From Xanthomonas sp. DAR 35659 (GTDB lineage: Bacteria > Pseudomonadota > Gammaproteobacteria > Xanthomonadales > Xanthomonadaceae), in NCBI RefSeq assembly GCF_041242975.1, contig NZ_CP162488.1:537501-601500 (forward strand): a stretch of 64,000 nucleotides of DNA. The letters are read 5' to 3'. Numbering within the stretch: the stretch's first letter is position 1; each line of letters opens with the position of its first letter. The notes beneath the pieces are model-generated. The model saw nothing but the letters and a program-made list of their open reading frames with translations, was not told the DNA's origin and did no database searches. The position numbers were made by a program, and so were the translations under genes. Below are positions 37,596 to 47,183 of the stretch, one piece after another.

Positions 37596-37612
37596 AGGGG
37601 AAGACGGTATCT
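37585..37612 (+). promoter_or_regulatory. half-promoter in the right end, completed only in the circular form
   Basis: TTGCCT (37585-37590), 17 bases, then TATCT whose last T of a -10-like TATCTT comes from the left end (36384) when the element circularises at CT. This would drive transcription into the bridge-RNA region, as described for IS110 circles. Confidence 0.45.
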
Positions 37613-37915
37613 ACAGGGCAAACCGCATCTGACGGGATTGTGGCGAAAGCAGATTGTTGGAGGTGCCCTGGAAGCGCGCGCATGGGCGGTGCGCTTGCCT
37701 GTCGCGAGAAAACGCCGGTGCGTGCTGCGGTGCGCGCGCGTCGGCCGACATGCCGCGGCGGCGCTATGCGCCAGCGGGACGATGGGGGCCGCCATGCAGA
37801 GAAGCGCCTGCGTTCATGGCGACCTCGGCTGGCGCCCGGGTCTGTGCGCATGAACGATGTGCAGACGTGCGCGGCTTTATGATCGTCACTCGGGCAACAA
37901 CGACAGGAGTTTGCG
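37613..37915. other. intergenic region after the IS element, no gene seen
   Basis: It starts with the displaced end of the palindrome (ACAGG). The rest is GC-rich sequence without a convincing ORF; a ribosome-binding site ACAGGAG for the next gene lies at its end. Confidence 0.5.
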
Positions 37916-38416
37916 ATGCGCTGGAAGGCTTTGGGTCTGTCGATGGCGCTGTGTGTCTTCGGTGTCACCGGCTGCGGGTACTACGATGCGCCGGACGCCG
38001 CCGCCGCCAGCCCGGTGAAGGCGAAGATCGAATGGCGCCTGGCCAGCCATGCGCCCACCCCCGACTATGTCCAGGCCGACTACCACGGGAAGCCGGTGTA
38101 CCTGGCACCGCAGGCGTTGCTGGTCGTCGAAGAGGCCGCGACCGTGGCGCCCGCCGACAACGACGATGGCCAGCCAGCGCTGGATCTGCGGTTTCCTGGA
38201 CACGGCCAACGCCTGACCCAGGCCACCGAGCAGAACGTCGGCAAGCCGATCGCGCTGCTGGCCGACGGCCAGGTGGTGACCGTGGCCACGGTCATGGCGC
38301 CGTTGCCGGGCGACAGCCTGCGCATCAGCGGGCTGCAGGACGTGCAGGAACAGCAGCGGGTGTTCGCGCTGTTGACCCACGCGCCGGCCGCGCCAGCACA
38401 GGACGCTAAGCGCTAG
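37916..38416 (+). CDS. putative lipoprotein, SecD-P1-like
   Basis: The 166-aa protein has a lipoprotein signal peptide (MRWKALGLSMALCVFGVTGC) preceded by ACAGGAG. The mature part has a pattern seen in SecD-type P1 head domains (LDLRFPGHGQRLTQATEQNVGKPIALLADGQVVTVATVMAP). It would sit in the outer membrane facing the periplasm. Homology to the SecD first periplasmic domain is suggested by this stretch only and the function is unknown. Confidence 0.65.
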   Translation: MRWKALGLSMALCVFGVTGCGYYDAPDAAAASPVKAKIEWRLASHAPTPDYVQADYHGKPVYLAPQALLVVEEAATVAPADNDDGQPALDLRFPGHGQRLTQATEQNVGKPIALLADGQVVTVATVMAPLPGDSLRISGLQDVQEQQRVFALLTHAPAAPAQDAKR

Positions 38417-38698
38417 AAGGTGTCGGTGCGATGAGGAGCGGCGGCTGCCGCATTCTCTTCAGACCCTGCGTAACCCTGCGTGGGGCGAGCCGGTGGCCCG
38501 GTGGGCGACGGGCGCGCGCCTGGGGTGCGTGCCTTGGCGTCACGATGTCAGCTTGCGCGCCGGCGAGGCAGCCTTTTGCGCGGTCTTGCATGGTGCTGCG
38601 CATCGGCGATGACTACGCGACTGTCTGGCACGAGGGCCGGCCCGCGCAGGATCGAGTTTCCGAACACGGCGCGCGCCGCGGGTGATCGGCAACAGACG
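38417..38698. other. intergenic, no gene seen
   Basis: The 282 bp between the lipoprotein gene and the ubiA 3' end contain only Arg-rich shadow ORFs without start signals. Confidence 0.5.
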
Positions 38699-39601
38699 CT
38701 AGGCCGCGCGCAGCGCCAATGTCGAGGCGATGCCGGCGAAGATCGCCAGGCCCACCCAGTTGTTGTGCAGGAAGGCGCGAAAGCAGGGCCCGCGTTCGCG
38801 GTTGCGGGCGATGCGGAATTCGTAGGCGACCAGCAGCACCGCGATGCCCAGGCCCGCCCAGTACCAGACCCCCAGCGCGGCGCGAAGGCCGACGAAGGTC
38901 AGGGCGACGAACATCAACGCGTACAGGATGCCCTGCGCGACCAGGTCCAGGTCGCCGAACAGGATCGCGGTGGACTTGGAGCCGGCGCGCAGGTCGTCCT
39001 CGCGATCGACCATCGCGTACCAGGTGTCGTAGGCGGTGGCCCACAGGATGTTGGCCGCGTACAGCAGCCAGCCCAGCGCCGGCACCTCGCCGCGGATCGC
39101 CGCGAACGCCATCGGGATGCCCCAGCCGAAGGCCATGCCCAGATAGACCTGCGGCAGGTAGGTGTAGCGCTTCAGGTAGGGGTAGCTGGCGGCCAGGAAC
39201 AAGCCGACCACGCTGAGGCCGATGGTCAGCGCGTTCATCGTCAGCACCAGCGCGAAGGCGGCCAGCATCAGCAGCGCGAACACCACCAGCGCCTCGCGCC
39301 CGTTGACCGCGCCGGTGGCCAGCGGCCGCGTGCGGGTACGTTCGACCTGCGGATCCAGCCAGCGGTCGGCGTAGTCGTTGATCACGCAGCCGGCCGAGCG
39401 GGTCAGCCACACGCCGGCGGTGAACACGCACAGCGTCCACAGCGGCGGCAGGCCGTCGGCGGCCAGCCACAGCGCCCACCAGGTCGGCCACAGCAGCAGC
39501 AGCACGCCGATCGGGCGGTCGCCGCGCAGCAGCTTCCAGTACTGGCCCAGGCGCGCGCGTGGCGGCAGCGCGGCGGGCGTGTCGTAGCGTTCGTAACCCA
39601 T
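38699..39601 (-). CDS. ubiA: 4-hydroxybenzoate polyprenyltransferase
   Basis: The 300-aa integral membrane enzyme prenylates 4-hydroxybenzoate in ubiquinone synthesis. It has the first Asp-rich motif [20 protein letters not shown] and the second, [15 protein letters not shown]. About eight membrane helices are visible. The ATG at 39601 (MGYERYDTP) removes a polar, Arg-rich upstream extension. UbiA competes with PobA, encoded elsewhere in this window, for the same substrate. Confidence 0.94.
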   Translation of the reverse strand: MGYERYDTPAALPPRARLGQYWKLLRGDRPIGVLLLLWPTWWALWLAADGLPPLWTLCVFTAGVWLTRSAGCVINDYADRWLDPQVERTRTRPLATGAVNGREALVVFALLMLAAFALVLTMNALTIGLSVVGLFLAASYPYLKRYTYLPQVYLGMAFGWGIPMAFAAIRGEVPALGWLLYAANILWATAYDTWYAMVDREDDLRAGSKSTAILFGDLDLVAQGILYALMFVALTFVGLRAALGVWYWAGLGIAVLLVAYEFRIARNRERGPCFRAFLHNNWVGLAIFAGIASTLALRAA

Positions 39602-40123
39602 CGCGCAAGGGTAGCAGTCGCGTCGGTCCGGCGGCAGCGCGATGCGGTCGGCCGAGCCCGGTGCAAGGGCGATTGCGCGCGGCAGTGCGGCGTCGCGCCG
39701 CCGCCGAGGCGTCCCGATACCGTGCCAGGACACGTCGCCGCACCGGTGTCGATGCGGCGCGGTCGGGGTTGGCGACCCATCCGCGTCGCCACGACAATCG
39801 GGCGCTGACGTGCGAAATGTGACGGACCAAGGCCAAGACCATCGCCAGGTGGGAGACCGACGTCCCCAAGGCCGGGCAACCAGTGGTGCGCAGCGAGGTC
39901 AAGCAGATCCACTGGAATGCAATGGTCGAATGGCGGCGCGCCTGCTCTTGCCGAAGCCGAAGCCAGGAACGACCAGCAGGCGGCGGACGCCGCGCGTCCG
40001 GCCGGATCTCAGTCCATGGCCGCCGCAGACCAGGGTGAGCGGCGGCTGGGGCCGGCCATCGCGGCCTGCGATCGCCATGGGGGAGACGCGGCGCGCGGTT
40101 TGCCGTTAGAATGCGCGTCCGTT
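39602..40123. other. intergenic between ubiA and tRNA-Arg, no gene seen
   Basis: No ORF in these 522 bp has both a start signal and protein-like composition. The tRNA promoter should lie within the last 60 bases. Confidence 0.5.
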
Positions 40124-40200
40124 GCGCCCGTAGCTCAGCCGGATAGAGTAGTGGCTTCCGAAGCCATTGGTCGGGGGTTCGAATCCCTCCGGGCGCGCCA
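40124..40200 (+). tRNA. tRNA-Arg (anticodon CCG)
   Basis: The 77-base gene folds as a full cloverleaf: acceptor GCGCCCG with CGGGCGC, anticodon loop TTCCGAA giving anticodon CCG, T-loop GGTTCGAATCC and an encoded 3' CCA. It decodes CGG, a common Arg codon in this GC-rich genome. tRNA 3' ends are frequent integration sites, but no integrase or direct repeat is seen here. Confidence 0.97.
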
Positions 40201-40512
40201 CCCAGTACTACGCTTTTTTTCCGCATCGTCTTTCCGACGATCGCGTGCTCGGCAATCAGCCCGCTGAAGCCGGGCCGCCGGAACGCGCGGCGGCGCTGGT
40301 CAAAGCCTCGCTGCAGGGATGCTGGAGCAGCACCCGGAACTGAAGCCGCACCGCGCACGGCAGCGACGCGGCTATCGTATGCGGATGCCTGCGCTCATCT
40401 TCCCCGTTTTCGCTCTTGTGCTTGCCCGCCCCGCCGCCTGCTGCGCCGCAGATGCCGGCACAACCGGCCCGCGCCTGCGCATCGGGTGCGCTGCGCAGAT
40501 CCGCACACGGGT
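40201..40512. other. intergenic after tRNA-Arg
   Basis: A run of seven T (40213-40219) follows the tRNA without a clear stem. A 65-codon frame at 40319-40516 contains a hydrophobic stretch but lacks supporting signals. No gene is called. Confidence 0.45.
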
Positions 40513-41355
40513 ATGACCATTCAACGTATCGCCAGTCCACGCACGGCCTTGCCCAAGCCCGCGGTGCGCCGGCTCGGCGCGGACGATGCGCTGGCCTATC
40601 TGCGAGTGGGCGAGGGCGCACCGGTGCTGCTGGTGCACGGCGCCCTGTGCGACTACCGCTACTGGGCGCCGCAGTTGCGCGGCCTGGCCGATCGCTTCCA
40701 GCTCAGCGCGCTGAGCCTGGGCCAGTACTACCCACGGCTGCCCTCGGCGTCGCGGCATGCGTTCGGCTGGCGCTGGCATGCGCGGCAGCTTGCCGCCTTC
40801 ATCGCCGAGGAAGCGCGACCCGTGCATCTGGTCGGGCATTCACGCGGCGCCGCCGTGGCCTGGCAGGCGGCGCTGCTGCGGCCGGACGCCATCGCCAGCC
40901 TGACCTTGTTCGATCCCGGCGGTCCGCAGCCGCATGGCCTGGCGCCAGAGGTGCAGGCGATCCGCGCGCAGACGCTGGCGTTGCTGCACGGCGGCCAGGT
41001 CGAGGCGGGCCTGGAGTGCTTCGTCGATTCGGTCAGCCAGCCCGGCGCCTGGACGCGCAGCAGCGCCAGTTTCCGGCAGATGGTGCGCGACAACGCGCAG
41101 ACCCTGGCGCCGCAGATCGCCGATGCGCTGCCGGCGTACCAAGCCGAGCAGGCCGCCACCCTGGCGATGCCGGTGTTGCTCGTCGCCGGCGAGCACAGCC
41201 CGGCCCAGTACCGCGACAACGCCGCCGCGCTGGCGGCATGGCTGCCGCGTGCTTCCCACCAGTTGCTTGCCGGTGCCTTGCACGGCATGACCTTCACGCA
41301 TGCGCGGCGCTGCAACGCCCTGCTGGCCGATTGGGTGGCCGCGGCGAGCGATTGA
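40513..41355 (+). CDS. alpha/beta hydrolase
   Basis: The 280-aa protein has the oxyanion region LLVHGALCD, nucleophile GHSRGAA, acid in VAGEHSPAQY and a C-terminal His in ALHGMTFTHA. It lies after the tRNA with its own start at ATG 40513 (a GTG nine codons earlier is possible). It is a general hydrolase of unknown substrate. The GHSRGAA elbow and spacing resemble haloperoxidase or lipase-like enzymes more than enol-lactone hydrolase PcaD. Confidence 0.8.
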   Translation: MTIQRIASPRTALPKPAVRRLGADDALAYLRVGEGAPVLLVHGALCDYRYWAPQLRGLADRFQLSALSLGQYYPRLPSASRHAFGWRWHARQLAAFIAEEARPVHLVGHSRGAAVAWQAALLRPDAIASLTLFDPGGPQPHGLAPEVQAIRAQTLALLHGGQVEAGLECFVDSVSQPGAWTRSSASFRQMVRDNAQTLAPQIADALPAYQAEQAATLAMPVLLVAGEHSPAQYRDNAAALAAWLPRASHQLLAGALHGMTFTHARRCNALLADWVAAASD

Positions 41356-41437
41356 GCGCGGACGACAGTGTCTGAGTCCATGCGCGTTTGATCGCGCCGA
41401 GTGCCGAAGCGCCGGCAAGCATTGCCTCGCGTCGGCA

Positions 41438-42991
41438 TCACCCCGCTAGGCGGGGTGCTCCCGGGGCGGGCGGTCCAACGGCGGTCGCCGTCGCCTGGCC
41501 ACGGTCCAGTTGCCGGTAGGCGATGGCCTCGGTCAGATGTGCGGTGCCGATGCGCTCGCTGCCGTCCAGGTCGGCGATGGTGCGCGCCACGCGCAGGATG
41601 CGGTGCAGCGAGCGCGCCGACAGCCGCAGGCGGTCGATGGCCTGTTCCAGCAGCGCCTCGTCGCGCGCTTGCAGGCGGCAGTCGCGCAGCGTCTCGCTGT
41701 GGCCGAGCTGGCCGTTAGGCCGGCCTGCGCGTGCCTGCTGGCGTTGCCGCGCCTGTTCCACGCGCTCGCGCACGGCCGCACTGGTTTCGCCGGGCGGCGC
41801 GTCGGCGCGCAACGCTTGCGGCGGCAGCCGCGCCACCTCCACGTGCAGGTCGATGCGGTCCAGCAGCGGCCCGGAAATGCGCGCGCGGTAGCGGCGGATG
41901 CTCTCGTCGCTGCAGCGGCAACGGCCGCTGGGATCGCCCGCCCAGCCGCAGGGACAGGGATTCATCGCCGCCACCAACTGGAAGCGCGCGGGAAACTCGG
42001 CGCTACGCGCCGCGCGCGACACGGTGACCTGTCCCGATTCCAGCGGTTCGCGCAGCACTTCCAGCGCGTGCCGGTTCCACTCCGGCAGTTCGTCCAGGAA
42101 CAGCACGCCGTGGTGCGCCAGCGAGATCTCGCCGGGGCGCGGGTGCGTCCCGCCGCCAACCAGCGAGACCGCGCTGGCGGTGTGATGCGGGGCGCGATAA
42201 GGGCGTTGCCGCCAACGCGATGGGTCCAGGCCGCGGCCGCTGACCGAGGCGATCGCCGCCGTTTCCAGCGCCTCGGCCTCGCTGGCCTCGGGCAGGATGC
42301 CGGGCAGGCGCGAGGCCAGCAGGGTCTTGCCGCAGCCGGGGCTGCCGATCAACAGCAGGTGGTGATGGCCGGCGGCGGCGATCTCCAGCGCGCGCCGTGC
42401 CTGTGCTTGCCCGCGCACGTCGCTCAAGTCGGGAAACGGCATGGCCGCGGCGGGCGGGGCTTCGGCGGCCGGCAGCGTCTTGGTGCCGTTCAACAGCGCG
42501 CACACCTCGAGCAGGGTGCGCGCGGTGAAAGCCTGCACATGGCCCGCCAGCGCGGCCTCGGCACCGTTGCCGGCCGGCACGATCAGCGTGCGCCCGGCCT
42601 GGGCCGCTGCCAGTGCCGCCGGCAGCACGCCGTCGACCGGGCGCAACTCGCCCGTCAGCGCCAGTTCGCCGAGGAACTCGTACTGCCCCAGTGCCTGCGG
42701 GTCGAGCTGCCCGGCGGCGGCGAGGATGCCCAGGGCGATCGGCAGGTCGAAGCGCCCGCCCTCCTTGGGCAGGTCGGCGGGAGCCAGGTTCACGGTGATG
42801 CGGCGCGCGGGGAATTCGTATTGCGCGCACAGCAGGGCGGCGCGGACGCGGTCGCGGGATTCGCGTACCGCCGCCTCGGGCAGGCCCACGATCTGCGTGG
42901 CCGGCAATCCGCCGGACAGATGGACCTCGACCCGAACCGGAGGCGCAAGCACCCCCGCGCGGGCACGGCTGTGCACCAGCGCCAGGCTCAT
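41438..42991 (-). CDS. comM: ComM/YifB family Mg-chelatase-like AAA+ ATPase
   Basis: The 517-aa protein has an N-terminal ChlI/Lon-like domain (ATQIVGLPEAAVRESRDRVRAAL), a central AAA+ module with Walker A GSPGCGKT and Walker B GVLFLDELPE, and a C-terminal helical domain. CPCGWAGDPSGRCRC is a Cys-rich insert typical of the family. ComM is a branch-migration helicase that helps integrate incoming DNA in natural transformation. comF in this window is another transformation gene, though unlinked. Confidence 0.94.
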   Translation of the reverse strand: MSLALVHSRARAGVLAPPVRVEVHLSGGLPATQIVGLPEAAVRESRDRVRAALLCAQYEFPARRITVNLAPADLPKEGGRFDLPIALGILAAAGQLDPQALGQYEFLGELALTGELRPVDGVLPAALAAAQAGRTLIVPAGNGAEAALAGHVQAFTARTLLEVCALLNGTKTLPAAEAPPAAAMPFPDLSDVRGQAQARRALEIAAAGHHHLLLIGSPGCGKTLLASRLPGILPEASEAEALETAAIASVSGRGLDPSRWRQRPYRAPHHTASAVSLVGGGTHPRPGEISLAHHGVLFLDELPEWNRHALEVLREPLESGQVTVSRAARSAEFPARFQLVAAMNPCPCGWAGDPSGRCRCSDESIRRYRARISGPLLDRIDLHVEVARLPPQALRADAPPGETSAAVRERVEQARQRQQARAGRPNGQLGHSETLRDCRLQARDEALLEQAIDRLRLSARSLHRILRVARTIADLDGSERIGTAHLTEAIAYRQLDRGQATATAVGPPAPGAPRLAG

Positions 42992-43004
42992 GATGGCGGG
43001 TGGA

Positions 43005-43274
43005 TCAGGCGTGCGCGGAGGGCGCGTCGCCGCTGCGCGCGGCTTCCAGCGCGGCCACGCTGCGTTCCAGCGCGTCCAGCTTCTCGCGCGTGCGCAGCAG
43101 TACCGCGCGCTGCACTTCGAATTCCTCGCGGGTGACCAAGTCGAGCTTGCCCAGCCCGGCCTGCAGCGCGCTCTTGAAGGTGCTCTGCAGTTCGTCGCGG
43201 GATTCGCGCAGGCCCGGCGGTACCAGGTCGCTGAGGCGGCGGGCGAGGTCGTCGAGGTGGTTGAGGTCGATCAT
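43005..43274 (-). CDS. ubiK: ubiquinone biosynthesis accessory factor (YqiC/BMFP family)
   Basis: The 89-aa protein is helical, with LNHLDDLARRLSDLVPPGL at the N-terminus and a C-terminal coiled coil (EFEVQRAVLLRTREKLDALERSVAALEA). This is the YqiC/UbiK plan; the family supports assembly of the Ubi complex. The ATG at 43274 is chosen by homology of the N-terminus. It lies 13 bp upstream of comM and is probably co-transcribed with it. Confidence 0.88.
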   Translation of the reverse strand: MIDLNHLDDLARRLSDLVPPGLRESRDELQSTFKSALQAGLGKLDLVTREEFEVQRAVLLRTREKLDALERSVAALEAARSGDAPSAHA

Positions 43275-43387
43275 GGCTGTACTCCGGCAGGTGACGCCAG
43301 ACTGCGGCACCCGGCGGGTCGGGACCATCGGTGTCCGGCGTGGCGCGCTGTCGGAAAATTCCGGCGGTGGGGCGCGCGGCCATTTGA

Positions 43388-43789
<402 letters not shown>

Positions 43790-43849
43790 CCGGCGCTGAT
43801 CCCGCGTTTGCAGGGATTGGGTGAGCCGCTACAGGCTTTGCCGGGAACG

Positions 43850-43877
43850 TCCGTCGCGGCTGAAGCCGCTCCTACAG
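43850..43877. repeat. single arm of the REP-like palindrome, partner degenerate
   Basis: GTCGCGGCTGAAGCCGCTCC and the following TACAG are intact; the opposite arm around 43820-43835 is diverged (GAGCCGCTACAGGC). It lies between glnB and the convergent speE. Confidence 0.8.
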
Positions 43878-44072
43878 CGGGTTGGCCGCTGCGCCTTCGC
43901 ATCCCTGCCACGGTGTGGCTGGCTGGTCGAACGGAGCCGATGATGCCAGTGGCGACTGCGCGTGCGATTGGCGCCAGAGCACGATCCCGGCCGCCGAGAT
44001 GGCGCCAGCAGGCCGCCATCTCGACGCTGCACCGGCGCATGCCCGAAAGCGCGCGCCGATGCCGACCAAGCG

Positions 44073-44924
44073 TCAGCCGCCCAGCGCCTCGGCCACGAAC
44101 GGCGGCAGCACCTGGGTGCCGGTGTGCAGGTGCGCGCTGTAGTAACGGGTGGCGAAGGGCTTGGCCGCGGCGTCGGCCTGGCGGAAGTCGAAGCCGCCGG
44201 ACTTGCGCGCCAGGGTCACGCTCCACCAGCCGGTCGGATAGCACGGCTGCGGGAACGGCACGGTGTGGAAGCTGGCGAAGCCGGCCTTGCCCATCTCCGC
44301 GCGCATTTCCTTGATCAGGTCCAGCAGCGCCAGCGGCGATTCGGACTGCTGCACCAGGATGCCGTCGTCCTTCAGCGCCTTGAAGCAGCTCTCGTAGAAG
44401 GCCTTGTTGAACAGCCCTTTGGCCGGGCCGACCGGGTCGGTGGAGTCGACGATGACGATGTCCACGCTGCCGGCCGGGCAGTTGGCCATGTAGGCGATGC
44501 CGTCGTCGAACAGCAGTTCGGCGCGCGGATCGCCATTGGATTCGCACAGTTCCGGGAAGTACTTCTCGGCCATGCGCGTGACCTGCTCGTCGATGTCGCA
44601 CTGGGTGGCACTCTCCACGCCCGGGTGCTTGAGCACTTCGCGCAGGGTGCCGCAGTCGCCGCCGCCGATGATCACCACGCGCTTGGGCGCGGCGTGGGTG
44701 AACAGCGCCGGGTGGCTGATCATCTCGTGGTAGAAGAAGTTGTCGCGCGTGGTCAGCATCACCGCGCCGTCGATCACCATCAACTTGCCCCAGTCGGTGG
44801 TGTCGTAGATCTCGATCTTCTGGAACGGCGACTGCACTTCGTCCAGCTTGCCGGTGATGCGGTAGCCGATGGCCGAGCCGGTGGGCTGGAAGTGTTCGAT
44901 GTACCAGTTGTCGTTGGCGGTCAT
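44073..44924 (-). CDS. speE: spermidine synthase
   Basis: The 283-aa aminopropyltransferase uses decarboxylated SAM and putrescine. It has the SAM-fold VVIIGGGDCGTLREVLKHP, the catalytic Asp in VDSTDPVGPA, and HEMISHPALF. Length is typical. It is divergent from speA with 238 bp between the start codons; the products work in the same pathway. Confidence 0.95.
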   Translation of the reverse strand: MTANDNWYIEHFQPTGSAIGYRITGKLDEVQSPFQKIEIYDTTDWGKLMVIDGAVMLTTRDNFFYHEMISHPALFTHAAPKRVVIIGGGDCGTLREVLKHPGVESATQCDIDEQVTRMAEKYFPELCESNGDPRAELLFDDGIAYMANCPAGSVDIVIVDSTDPVGPAKGLFNKAFYESCFKALKDDGILVQQSESPLALLDLIKEMRAEMGKAGFASFHTVPFPQPCYPTGWWSVTLARKSGGFDFRQADAAAKPFATRYYSAHLHTGTQVLPPFVAEALGG

Positions 44925-44964
44925 GCGGATGTCCTAGGAAAGCAAAAAGAATGCAGCGTTTCCT

Positions 44965-45012
44965 TCTCCCACCGGGAGAAGGTGGCGCGAAGCGCCGGAT
45001 GAGGGTCGGGCG
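44965..45012. repeat. dispersed repeat CTTCTCCC / GGGAGAAG between speE and speA
   Basis: Arms CTTCTCCC and GGGAGAAG flank ACC, followed by GGTGGCGCGAAGCGCCGGAT. It belongs to the same family as the copy at 4969-5003 and lies inside the divergent promoter region. Confidence 0.7.
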
Positions 45013-45162
45013 CAGCCTCGTGCAGCCAGACTGCGCCAGGCGCCCCCGAACCCGGCCCGGCTCCGGCAGGAGCGAGGCGTCGGAACGGCGCGGATTGTAA
45101 CGGACCCCACGCGTAGCAGGGGTTACAATCCACGCCCTTTTTCCGTCAGCCGAGCCGCCACG

Positions 45163-47052
45163 ATGAGCGATTGGTCCCTCGACCAGGCCCGCAAGACCTA
45201 CTCGATCCCGCACTGGGCCGACGGGTATTTCGACGTGGACGCGGCGGGCAGGGTGGTGGTTCGCCCGCAAGGCGCCGACGGCGTGGCGATCGCGCTGCCG
45301 GAGGTGGTGGACGCCGCGCGCGCGGCCGGGGCCAAGCTGCCGATGCTGGTGCGCTTCCCGGACATCCTCGGCGAGCGCCTGGGCAAGCTGCAGGCCGCCT
45401 TCGCCCAGGCCCAGGCCGACTGGGACTACGCCGGCGGCTACACCGCGGTGTACCCGATCAAGGTCAACCAGCACCGTGGCGTGGCCGGCACCCTGGCCAG
45501 CCACCAGGGCGAGGGCTTCGGCCTGGAGGCGGGCAGCAAGCCGGAGCTGATGGCGGTGCTGGCGCTGTCGCGGCCGGGCGGGCTGATCGTGTGCAACGGC
45601 TACAAGGACCGCGAGTACATCCGCCTGGCGCTGATCGGGCGCAAGCTCGGCCTGCAGACCTTCATCGTCATCGAGAAGCCGTCGGAGCTGAAACTGGTGC
45701 TGGAGGAGGCGCGCGCGCTGGACGTGAAGCCGGGCCTGGGCGTGCGCATGCGCCTGGCCTCGCTGGGCGCCGGCAAGTGGCAGAACAGCGGTGGCGACAA
45801 GGCCAAGTTCGGGCTGTCGCCGCGGCAGGTGCTGGACCTGTGGAAGACCCTGCGCGACACAGAATACGCCGACGCGTTGAATCTGTTGCACTTCCATATG
45901 GGCTCGCAGATCTCCAACGTGCGCGACATCGCCAACGGCATGCGCGAGGCCACCCGCTATTTCGTCGAGCTGTCCAAGCTGGGCGCCAGGATCAGCCACG
46001 TCGACGTCGGCGGCGGCCTGGGCATCGACTACGAAGGCACCCGTTCGCGCAGCTACTGCTCGATCAACTACGGCCTGCATTCCTATGCCAGCAACATCGT
46101 GCAGCCGCTGGCCAACGCCTGCGAGGAACACGGCCTGCCGCCGCCGCGCATCGTCACCGAGTGCGGGCGCGCCATGACCGCGCACCACGCGGTGCTGATC
46201 GCCAACGTGTCGGAAGTGGAGCAGGCGCCGGAAGGCCGCGTGCCCGACGCGCACGCCGACGAGCCGGCGGCGATCCGCCACCTGCGCGAGATCCACGACG
46301 AACTGGACGTGCGCCCGGCGGTGGAATTGTTCCAGGAAGCGCAGCATTTCCATGCCGAGGGCCTGTCCAGCTACGCGCTGGGCCAGATCGACCTGCCGCA
46401 GCGCGCGCGCATCGACGACTTGTTCTATGCGATCGCCCACGGCGTGCGCGCACGCCTGAGCCACGAGGAAAAGAGCCACCGCCCGGTGCTGGACGAACTC
46501 AACGAGCGGCTGGTGGACAAGTACTTCGTCAACTTCAGCGTGTTCGAGTCGATCCCCGACGTGTGGGCGATCGACCAGGTGTTCCCGATCGTGCCGATCG
46601 AGCGGCTGAACGAGGCGCCGGCGCGGCGCGGCGTGATCTGCGACATGACCTGCGACTCCGACGGCATGGTCAAGACCTACGTCGAGAACGAGAGCCTGGA
46701 CAGCTCGCTGCCGCTGCACGCGCTGCGCGCGGGCGAGAGCTACCGGATCGGCTTCTTCCTGGTCGGTGCCTACCAGGAAATCCTCGGCGACATCCACAAC
46801 CTGTTCGGCGACACCGATGCGATCGAGGTCAGCGCCGACGGCGACGGCTACCGCATCGCGCAGCAGCGCCGCGGCGACACCACAGACGTGATGCTGGACT
46901 ACGTGGGCTATGCACTGTCCGACCTGCGCGCGGCCTACGCCGAGCGCGTGGCCGCCGCGCAGCTGCCGGCGGCGCAGGCGCAGGCGCTGTCCGCGGCGCT
47001 GGAGGCGGGGCTGACCGGCTATACCTACCTGTCCGACGAGCCGCTGGGCTGA
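45163..47052 (+). CDS. speA: biosynthetic arginine decarboxylase
   Basis: The 629-aa PLP enzyme converts arginine to agmatine, the first step of putrescine synthesis. It has the PLP lysine Lys100 in YPIKVNQ, VNQHRGVAGTL, HFHMGSQISNVRDI, HVDVGGGLGIDYEG and TECGRAMTAHHA. Length and motifs match the SpeA family (alanine-racemase fold). It is divergent from speE. Confidence 0.96.
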   Translation: MSDWSLDQARKTYSIPHWADGYFDVDAAGRVVVRPQGADGVAIALPEVVDAARAAGAKLPMLVRFPDILGERLGKLQAAFAQAQADWDYAGGYTAVYPIKVNQHRGVAGTLASHQGEGFGLEAGSKPELMAVLALSRPGGLIVCNGYKDREYIRLALIGRKLGLQTFIVIEKPSELKLVLEEARALDVKPGLGVRMRLASLGAGKWQNSGGDKAKFGLSPRQVLDLWKTLRDTEYADALNLLHFHMGSQISNVRDIANGMREATRYFVELSKLGARISHVDVGGGLGIDYEGTRSRSYCSINYGLHSYASNIVQPLANACEEHGLPPPRIVTECGRAMTAHHAVLIANVSEVEQAPEGRVPDAHADEPAAIRHLREIHDELDVRPAVELFQEAQHFHAEGLSSYALGQIDLPQRARIDDLFYAIAHGVRARLSHEEKSHRPVLDELNERLVDKYFVNFSVFESIPDVWAIDQVFPIVPIERLNEAPARRGVICDMTCDSDGMVKTYVENESLDSSLPLHALRAGESYRIGFFLVGAYQEILGDIHNLFGDTDAIEVSADGDGYRIAQQRRGDTTDVMLDYVGYALSDLRAAYAERVAAAQLPAAQAQALSAALEAGLTGYTYLSDEPLG

Positions 47053-47183
47053 GCGCCGGCGCGGCGGCCGCGATGGCGGTCCGTCGCGGCGATGGCACGG
47101 CCTGCCGCGGACCCGCCCCGGCGCACTGGCGCGGCGCGGCGGGCTGGGGCATGAAGGGCGAACGTTTTCTTCGGATCGATGCC

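Larger units (their letters stand above)
36382..37610 (+). mobile_element. IS110-family insertion sequence, about 1.23 kb, inserted at a CT core
   Basis: The interrupted palindrome fixes the ends. A CT dinucleotide stands at each junction (36382-36383 and 37611-37612) and no target duplication is seen, as expected for IS110 elements. The boundary can be placed on either CT. A 240-nt noncoding left end precedes the transposase; only 15 bases follow its stop. This is the IS110-group layout in which the left end encodes the bridge RNA; there are no terminal inverted repeats. The element looks complete. Confidence 0.88.

Noticed and set aside
36316..37617. IS1111-type element with terminal inverted repeats
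   Set aside because: No inverted repeats at the ends and the long noncoding part is on the left, which fits the IS110 group.
37592..37968. minus-strand ORFs downstream of the transposase
   Set aside because: Arg/His-rich shadow frames overlapping repeat remnants and the next gene start; no start signals.
40319..40516. 65-codon ORF with a hydrophobic stretch after tRNA-Arg
   Set aside because: Possible signal-like segment, but no ribosome-binding site and the end overlaps the hydrolase leader; too weak to call.
40513..41355. alpha/beta hydrolase as the missing PcaD
   Set aside because: It lies 26 kb from the operon beside a tRNA, and its oxyanion and nucleophile regions do not look like enol-lactone hydrolase. 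Not excluded biochemically, but unsupported.
40124..41355. genomic island integrated at tRNA-Arg
   Set aside because: No integrase, no duplicated tRNA 3' end seen in the window, and neighbouring genes are ordinary chromosomal genes.
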